From Lycorma delicatula (taxonomy: Eukaryota > Arthropoda > Insecta > Hemiptera > Fulgoridae), in assembly GCF_047948215.1 (NCBI RefSeq), contig NC_134460.1, positions 13,389,501 through 13,453,500 on the forward strand: 64,000 nucleotides of DNA, written 5' to 3'. Positions 57,017-64,000 of this stretch are shown here, piece after piece (within the stretch, counting starts at the first letter, position 1; every line of letters starts with the position of its first letter). Both the position numbers and the translations under genes were made by a program. The notes beneath the pieces are model-generated. The model ran no database searches. It saw nothing but the letters and a program-made list of their open reading frames with translations, and had not been told where the DNA came from.

Positions 57017-57696
57017 TCTGATGTGGACACCATATGACTTCCTTGTACGCCTATTAAATAACATTTTTTTAAAATGATAAATACATAAAAGTTAATTTCA
57101 TTAATAATTTCTGATATTTTTTCATATATACATTTTTTTATTGTTATTATTATTAAATTATTTTTTATTGTAAAAATGTTTTACAATCAGAGGTTAATAA
57201 TTATAAATAAATCAATATATTTAATTTTTTTTTTAAATTGTTAAAAAGAGATGAAGTCGGATTTGAACCGATGTGCCTTCCCCTTGTAAGATCCAAATAT
57301 TTCATTAAATTTTGTTGACTATAACTGTGTAACCAATGAAAATAAGTAAGTACCACTTACTTACGTAAGTGGTACTTACTTAAGCTCATTAAGAGCTTAA
57401 AAAGCTCTCAATGAAGGCTTATTACTGCAGTTAAGAAAAAATCCAAGTTTGGATTTTGGGCTTTTTTGAACACTTTTGGTCCAGTCGATTGCAATCAAAA
57501 GGGGAGGTGCACAACTAGATGTTACAACAGTCGTAAATCCAAAATTTCAACATCCTGCGGCTAATTTTTTTTTAGTTAGGCGAGATATCTACGTACATAC
57601 GTCACGTCGAAACTAGTCAAAATGGATATTTCCGTCGACTTAAAACCGAAATTTTTCGTAATCACAATACTTTCTTTACTTCGTACAAGGAAGTAA
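57017..57696 (+). repeat. Palindrome-ended dispersed repeat (MITE-like), copy 2
   Basis: It has perfect 13-bp terminal inverted repeats, 'acttccttgtacg' (57037-57049) and 'cgtacaaggaagt' (57682-57694). It is homologous throughout to 53271-53900, sharing for example 'aggggaggtgcacaacta' and 'gttacaacagtcgtaaat'. A partial third copy lies at 63671-63800 on the other strand. No coding capacity was seen. Confidence 0.8.
57344..57381. repeat. Perfect 17-bp-arm palindrome inside repeat copy 2
   Basis: 'aagtaagtaccacttac' and its exact complement 'gtaagtggtacttactt' are separated by TTAC. A second short inverted pair, 'ttaagctc' / 'gagcttaa', follows directly (57380-57400). Copy 1 has only a rudiment of this at 53590-53620. 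Confidence 0.95.
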
Positions 57697-58396
57697 TAAA
57701 ACAGCTTTGTTTTTATTTTCAGAATTTAAGCTTCGATACCAAAAGCCTTTGTAAATCTTTTTTTATTTTCAGAATTTATCATTAAAAAAAACACGTGTTT
57801 TTTTAATGATAAAAGCCTCAGATTTTTATCCGGTTATTTGGTTAGAATTAAGACCAGTATCAGGTTAAATGTGTTTTTTAAAAAAAAAGTTTTAAATAAT
57901 TAACATAGTATTGTAGAAAATTATTGTAGTCTATTGAATTCTGAGTTGTGAGAAAATCGCAAAAAATTACTACAAAAAAGAAAAACATTCCGATACGGTC
58001 TCGATCAATTCGATTCATTTTTAAAATCCACTGATAGATCATCTGCACAGCAATCGGAGAGCTTGCTCTAAAGAAGGCAAAAACCGTTTCACCGGTAGGA
58101 AAGGTGTTGGCATTTTGGGATGCTCTTGACCTAATCTTTATTGAATTTCTGGGTTAGAGTAAAACGATGACCGGGCAGTATTATAAATCTTTGAGGGATC
58201 TTCTAAATAACGAAATAAAGAAAAAAGATCTACATCTGATGAAAATAAAAGTTCGTTTTCATCAGAACAGTGAATCTATTCACTCCTATGCAAAATTAAT
58301 CTGTATTTAAAGATTGTTGTCTTAAAGAGCTCTATATTAATGCTTAAAATACATTGCCTACCGTACTGAAAAATGTTTCATGTTTTAAGGGATTTA
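57697..58396. other. AT-rich non-coding stretch
   Basis: No gene was recognised. 'aaaaaaacacgtgttttttt' (near 57784-57803) is a small palindrome. Confidence 0.5.
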
Positions 58397-58520
58397 AAAA
58401 ACTCTTTAGCGGAGTGCTAGCGACTCTGCCTTTCAAACGGGGGTCTCGTGTTCGAATCCCAGTCAGCATGGTATTTTTTTTTCATACTCTACAAAATTTG
58501 ATTTCCATATTCCCACGTAA
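58397..58520 (+). repeat. SINE family 2 (tRNA-derived), best copy
   Basis: Box A 'tagcggagtgctagcg' and box B 'gtgttcgaatccc' fit polymerase III internal promoter consensus well. They are followed by 'gtcagcatggtatttttttt' and 'catactctacaaaatttgat', parallel to 42950-42990. No acceptor-stem pairing or CCA context supports a functional tRNA. Confidence 0.7.
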
Positions 58521-59197
58521 AAGCTTCTAAATTTCTGCGGTGAATTATCAAGTCAAAAAAAATACAAGTCATATGTAATACTGTATAAAAATAGTAATTT
58601 TCGGTGTGTTTGTGGAAATAAAAATAAATATTGCATAATAAATTAAATTAATATTATTTATTGGTATCAAATACAAATAATTGGGTAATGATTTTTTTTC
58701 TCAATAAACTACTTTGATCGGTAGATTAAAACAAAAATTATTTAATTACCATCCGGATTAGTTGACTTAGCAAAGTAATAAATATGTATTAGTTGACGTA
58801 ATAAAGTAATCGTCTAGGTTGAGAAGGACTGCAGATTCGGGCTCCCAAGTTGTCTGTCCGTGTGTTTTCAAAGTGATAATTCTAACGGCAAACGTATTTT
58901 ATACATTTATATATTAAAGTCAATCTATCCTTTTTTTACCGTTATTAATTACGACTTAACTGTTTTTTTCTACTGTTTGATTTTCAATGGTTTTAGTATT
59001 TTCATTATTTGTGGAGGGATTAAGAAAATTCTATCCGTTAGATACTTCACATTTAGACTTATTGTGCCGACACGGTATAGGAAACAACAATCTCGGGATC
59101 GGTACACAAACATTTCTTCTAGCCTATCATATCAAGGAAGCATCTAGTTGTAAAGTTCCCGTGATTGTTGATATGGATTATATGATTTACATCTACT
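58521..59197. other. AT-rich non-coding stretch
   Basis: Two overlapping frames of 70-95 codons (58860-59199) show no domain, and the reading frames look accidental. No RNA gene was recognised. Confidence 0.5.
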
Positions 59198-59233
59198 AAG
59201 GGGAAACAGAACTGAAAAATTCTGTTTTCCCTT
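59198..59233. repeat. Short hairpin, 14-bp arms
   Basis: 'aaggggaaacagaa' and 'ttctgttttccctt' pair at 13 of 14 positions around an 8-base loop. Confidence 0.8.
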
Positions 59234-60784
59234 ACAGAAAGGAAAATTTAACTTAGAAGGAACCGCATAAAAGACAAACCCTAATCATCCAGAATAAAAT
59301 TCAATGTTACCTCCAGACAGTAGTTTCCTATTCCGTTCGCATTCATCTGGAAAATCCAGGCACTCAAATGAAAGCATTCCATTACCGACAGATGACTTAT
59401 TTTTATTTAAATAAATCTATGCTGCAACAAAAATTGATTTTCTTCCTAAGTACTGCCCAAGAACCGGTGTAGAATTCTTAAAGGAAAATTTCGTTTATTT
59501 GCAGAACGGAGTAACATATAGAGGTATCTAACTGGATTATAAACTATAGTACTTATTTAATCATCCCCTTACTGGATATGAAAGAAATAATTAAATAACT
59601 TTTCAAGTAGTTTACGTAACAGTATGTAATAATTTTCTTTGAATAAATAAATATATGAATTGAATTGAGTTCTTTCAGTTTTATTTATTTAAATTTTAAA
59701 TATTAAAATACTTTATTATTTTATTTCTGAGAAGAATTGCTTATTCAGATTAAAATTTACCCTTCTTTTATTTTAAACTAAATGGAAAATTTAATTTAAC
59801 GGAATAAATAAACGATTTAATTCTTACTTAGTGTGTAAATTTTATGTATTGAATTCAGTGGTGCGCTCGCTAAGTGTAAACACAGAAGTGTAATATATTA
59901 ATAGTTTTTCTTAGATGACATTTTAGATTAAAATATCTGTCTGTGTTGATTTTCTTAGTTTTTGTGTAAACGGAATAAAAGTTTTTTTTTTCTTTTCTCG
60001 TTCTTTTTATATAGTTTTTACAATGAAAAAGACTGCTTTAAATTTATTTAAGTAATGTTTTTTTTTTTTTAATAAATTCTCAAGTTTAACCGTACATTTT
60101 TAGCTTTCAACTTGAAAACGTTATTAATTGAAAGAATTATTGTAAAACTGGTTTTAAATTTGTGAAATAATAATAATAATAATAATAATGAGCGAAAATC
60201 GTTTGTAAAAATAGTATTTTATTTAAAAATTAATTCAAGTTAAAAGAGAAATGTAGAACAAATAAAATGGTCCTTAAAAACTATTCAGTTGATGTTTTAA
60301 TTATTAAAGTGATTTATCCTTGTGTAAAAAAATTGGTACTAAATTTGTGGATAGTTAAATCTTTTTTTTTATCGTGCTTCATTAAAACAAACACACACAT
60401 GTATGTTTATATATATATTTTTCTAATTCTTTTATTTATTTTTATTTTTTTATCTTTAATTTTAATTTTCTAGATAATTTTTAAAAATCTTTTTATTTAC
60501 TTTCCTCTATTTATTCCTATTCTGCGTTTGTATTTTTAACAGACTTAAACAAAAAGTGGTCTCAATTTCACTCATTTTTGATTTTTTTTTATATTTCTTC
60601 AAGCTTTACTCTTCACTAATTGATCATTTCGATGTTACTTTTACTTTTCTTTGCAGTTGCTCTGGTGGTTGTAATTATAAGTTTTATCCACACATCTTAA
60701 ATAGAAGATTTTAAAATAAAATCTTACATTGATTTCATAACGAAATTTTTTATTATTTAATTTCCTAAATGTGTACGTTGCTGT
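59234..60784. other. AT-rich non-coding stretch
   Basis: No gene was recognised. There is an (ATA)n run at 60166-60188 and long T-runs. A 68-codon frame at 60267 is low-complexity hydrophobic sequence. Confidence 0.55.
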
Positions 60785-60870
60785 CTGTTCAATTAGTGAA
60801 CAAACAACCCCCCTCGGCCCAGTGAGTCTGTTCAGTTAGCGAACGGTAAGCAACCCCTCTCGGCCTAGTG
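60785..60870. repeat. Imperfect tandem duplication of about 43 bp
   Basis: 'ctgttcaattagtgaac' to 'ctcggcccagtg' (60785-60824) is repeated as 'ctgttcagttagcgaac' to 'ctcggcctagtg' (60828-60870). It abuts the SINE. Confidence 0.8.
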
Positions 60871-60879
60871 TGATAAGGA

Positions 60880-61125
60880 TGATATGTATGACATGTAAAC
60901 GAGTTGCAGTCTTGTATAGACTCACGCCTACCTTCCTAAGGTGTGTGCTTAATTGAACCCCAACCACCAAAGTACACCGGTATCCACTGTATAGTATTGG
61001 AATCCGTATAAAAGCAACTAACTTTTAGTAGGATTTGATCTTCAGAACCTTCGACATCAAAAATCAGCTGTTAAACAAGTGATTTGCAAAGAGTTAAACA
61101 CTAGATCAGCCCGGTATGCTGTAAA
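60880..61125 (-). repeat. SINE family 1, partial
   Basis: It matches the copy at 14617-14930: 'aaccaccaaagtacaccggt', 'atccgtataaaagcaactaa', 'tagtaggatttgat' and a head with 'agcccggtatg'. The distal tail is missing. Confidence 0.7.
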
Positions 61126-62990
61126 TTAAATCGTAACCGTTTAAAGATTTTTTTGATATCATTTTTAAGAATTATTTATATTATATAACCTGACATTTTT
61201 ATCAGTAAGATATTTTCACCGTAAAAGTTAAAGAAAACTAGTTGATTAATTCAGGATGCTCGATTGCATTTTTTTTACTTTGTTTTTCCACATTGCTTTT
61301 TTTAAAAATAGATATCTTTTATTTCAAAAAATGGTAATTTAATGAGGAAGTACGAGTATGTTCTTCACTAATTGTTTTATAGCGAATAAAGGGGAAAGTT
61401 TGGTGATTTTTCAAAAATGGGTCATCGGTTTTTTTTGTTGAAATCTTTACGTTTTAGAGCCCAACTAGTTCATCTTGACAAAAAAACACATTTACGTATA
61501 TGTGTCGCACTGTTTTTGGCCTTGTATATCGAAATTGACTTAACCGATTTTCTTAAAGTTTACCTCAAATATTTTTATGTGTGGGGCATTAATCGTATTT
61601 ATTTTGTTCAAAATTCGTTTAGGGTGATGAAATTTATATTATGTGTATAGAAATATCAAGAAATGTCTACAGTTGTTTTAAATTATAGATCCCGGACCTA
61701 AAAGGCAAAAAAGTTTCTTAAAAATTTAAATTTTTTAAATTTTAGCCTTTATTGAAGGAAGTGCTAGATTTAGAGAAACATTTATTTAAGCAAATTTATT
61801 AAACTTAACCTATATAGAGTGTTTTCATTCTAATCGCCTCCAGGCGATTTTCTCGTAAACTACGCACCATACAAAAAAATGATCTGAACAGAAGTTACTC
61901 AGATTGGAGGATACTCCAACAATGGAAAGAGCAGAACATTTTACATTGGAATATGTGGTCACACATATGACCTTAGAACTTTTCTGAAGGCCATACGGCT
62001 GATCATCAGACATAGTGTTATGTAGGAAACCATTTCATTAAACCCTCCACAAGTACAGAAATAATCAGTTTTTTTGTATTTATTTATTTAATTATGTACG
62101 AGTATAATAAAATTACAAAGAATTATATTTACATAAAAATGTGAAAAAACAATTCATAATTTTGGTAATTCAATAAACATAAAAAAAAGGTTAAAATGAT
62201 TGTATTAAAAAAAATTAAAGAACGAATTAGATCGGCGTAGCCGGGAAATATGCAATTTTTTTTAGCTAAATATAGCAATGAAATAATCAAAGAGGTTATT
62301 TAAACAGAAAATCTTTTTATAAAGCCTTTGATTATTTGAAAAATAAATGACACTTTATAATTTTTAGGTTCATACAAATAAAGAAGTTAAATTAGTAACA
62401 CTTAAACAACAATAAAAAAAAAAAAAAAATATCGTAAAATATGAAGTTAGCAATTAATGGTGTTCTAGTTAAAGTGATGGTCACTGTCGTTGGAATTCAA
62501 TTATCCCACAGAATGTCGGCGATGTGATCGGTTCAGTAACAAGGGAAATAAATTCAGCGGTTTTGAACAGTAGGGCCTATTCTGTAGCTATTAGTCTCTC
62601 GGGTCCAATTAACTAAGCTTTCTTGGGAGAATTTCTCAACCCAAATTAGTAATAATGTCTAACTAATACTTTTGTCTTTAGACCTTAACAACGATATAAT
62701 AAACTTAGCTTAAATTTGTAGGAAATAAATTAATTAGTAGCCAGTAATCGTTAAATAAGATATCTTTTTAATCGTTGTAATTAAAAAAACCGATTCATAT
62801 TCACCGATTGAATGGTTTAAGCTAAGCAGGTATTTTTAGATTTTAGATTTTGAATTTTTTTTGTTTCCTAGGCAAGGAATGCTTGATACCGTCGTGTTAA
62901 CGCGATCAGTATAATTATTGGTCTCCCAATTGCTTATATTGGCTTATAAGTAAGTATTTTTACTATCGATATCTTAAATCATGTTACCAG
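61126..62990. other. AT-rich non-coding stretch
   Basis: No gene was recognised. A perfect palindrome 'aatcgcctccaggcgatt' is at 61832-61849, within sequence (61680-62040) that looks like a dispersed repeat. A poly(A) run is at 62413-62429. Confidence 0.5.
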
Positions 62991-63029
62991 ACGCTGACCT
63001 CAACTCATACGGAACGGCGGGATTGTGTA

Positions 63030-63220
63030 ATCGTGTGTTACAGTTTGTAAACTACAGCCTGTACAGGTTCGTTTTCACTTATTTCTAAACGTTATTGTGA
63101 TTGTGTTAATTTAACGGATGAACATGAAATTAGTGAAATATTATTAGATTTACAATCGGATGGTGAGTTTAGCGATAGCCATAGTGGCAGTGATCTAAGT
63201 ATAAAAATCCTGTTATAAAG
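63030..63220 (+). pseudogene. Possible piggyBac-type transposase N-terminus
   Basis: A frame without an ATG reads 'SKRYCDCVNLTDEHEISEIL' and continues 'LDLQSDGEFSDSHSGSDLS' before a stop at 63216-63218. The pattern 'LTDEEI..IL' followed by an acidic Ser/Asp cluster is typical of piggyBac-like transposase N-termini. No downstream DDE domain is visible in the last 780 bases, so this would be a 5' fragment. The evidence is composition and one short motif only, and an unrelated acidic exon cannot be excluded. Confidence 0.3.
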
Positions 63221-63640
63221 AACAGAGATGAGAGAGTAACGAGATCCGTATTAATTTCCTTCTCTTGTGCCAGAGACTCTTTATCAGTGTTATAATATTT
63301 AAATATATGTAAAAATATTTTTACAAAATTTTTGTAAAATATTCTTCATAAAAAAATATAAAATCATTATACAAATGAATGAACAGGACGAATTTTTTAC
63401 TCTGCGAGTAAAAAAAACCTAGTCTGCTTTTAAATTATTTTTAAAAAGAATATTTGTTTAATATTTTTGATGAACCTTTGAGAAGACGTTCATTTTTTCT
63501 TATGAAACAACTGATTTGAACAGTAACACAAATTGTATTCTCCAATTATGAAACAAACAGCTTTATAGATAATAAATTTAAAAAACCCCTTTTATAAAAA
63601 TATTGGAAAGGTTGTTTCTATGGAAATGGAAATTTTTAAA
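63221..63640. other. AT-rich non-coding stretch
   Basis: Nothing was recognised. Confidence 0.5.
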
Positions 63641-63670
63641 TTATTACATGAACATTTTTTTATAAAATAA

Positions 63671-63800
63671 ACTTCTTTTTACATCATGTACGACCTTAAG
63701 AAAGTTTTGTGATCGCGAAAAAATTCGGTTTTCAGATTTCAACGGAAATCGTACAGACGGCGTGACGTCTGTACGTACGTATTGTTTTATCTCGCATAAC
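63671..63800 (-). repeat. Palindrome-ended repeat, copy 3 (terminal part)
   Basis: On the minus strand 'gatttccgttgaaat', 'aaccgaattttttcg', 'cgatcacaaaactttctt' and 'gtacatgatgtaaaaag' follow the order at the right end of copies 1 and 2. 'cagacggcgtgacgtctg' (63755-63772) is a local hairpin within it. Confidence 0.55.
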
Positions 63801-64000
63801 TCAAAAACTATATAAATAAATAATTTTTTTTTACAGAAAGTGTTTCTATGGAAATGCACTTTTAAAAGGATTAAACATTTTTATATACAGTCGGCACTCG
63901 ATAATCCGACTCATACAAATTGTGTTCTCCAATTATGAAACTAACAAATAGATAATAAATTTTAAAAAAACGTTTTTTATAAAAGGGTTTTTTTTTAATT

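Noticed and set aside
58397..58475. Possible tRNA gene
   Set aside because: The internal promoter boxes are good, but the acceptor and anticodon stems do not pair properly and the downstream tail is shared with another copy, so it is a SINE.
58860..59199. Overlapping 95- and 70-codon frames
   Set aside because: No recognisable motif was found, and the two frames conflict. They are probably chance open sequence.
1..64000. CRISPR arrays, operons, rRNA genes, plasmid or phage features
   Set aside because: None was seen. Introns, SINEs and insect-type transposons show that the window is eukaryotic nuclear DNA.

Overview
The window reads as a gene-poor stretch of an arthropod genome, most likely an insect. 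It is AT-rich, has no operons, contains one GT-AG spliced exon, and is full of insect-type transposable elements: mariner/Tc1, Merlin, APE-type and R1-like non-LTR retrotransposons, and tRNA-derived SINEs. The SINE and LINE families look like those I associate with hemipteran genomes, but that is an impression and not a proven assignment.

Host gene. The only convincing host coding sequence is one 248-nt exon at 25703-25950 (+). It encodes the lumenal segment just before the catalytic domain of a polypeptide N-acetylgalactosaminyltransferase (GALNT2-like). It has a clean acceptor and a strong GTAAGT donor. No other exon of the gene was recognised, so the flanking tens of kilobases are probably large introns or intergenic DNA.

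Main repeat layer. One poly(A)-tailed APE-type LINE family is present six times: A 6550-9178 (-), B 21882-23310 (-), C 24391-24699 (-), D 27306-28335 (+), E 36725-38493 (+), F 40288-41800 (-). All share the same 3' end and all are 5'-truncated. D, E and F have clear target-site duplications (11, 12 and at least 8 bp). Copy E sits inside a Tc1/mariner-type transposase. Other LINE debris includes a Jockey-like fragment (18525-18797), an RTE-like 3' end (16200-16470), decayed RT tails (34060-35050) and a LINE C-terminal tail (46740-46991).

R1-like layer. There are three GC-richer R1-like pieces: a gag joined to a 3' end (3410-4533, -), a 3' end with a 12-bp duplication (10425-11595, +), and a broken RT with 3' UTR (46992-48800, +).

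DNA transposons. These are a mariner with TIRs and TA duplications (13231-14482), a second mariner carrying an inserted palindrome-ended repeat (52261-53961), two Tc1-like transposase pieces (35417-36180 and 36320-38893), a Merlin/ISXO2-type transposase remnant (49945-50600), and a possible piggyBac N-terminus near 63 kb.

Structures with no ready label. (1) A 1.44-kb retroelement-like unit (32283-33722) has a perfect 10-bp target duplication and an (ATTCC)n tail but no reverse transcriptase. (2) An 868-bp GC-rich unit (15271-16138) has terminal inverted repeats and four degenerate copies of a hairpin resembling the histone mRNA 3' stem-loop. (3) An 800-bp inverted repeat (29050-29850) has arms of about 290-320 bp. 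Smaller hairpins and two 67-bp tandem duplications are also listed. Clade names rest on motif recognition by eye, without database searches.
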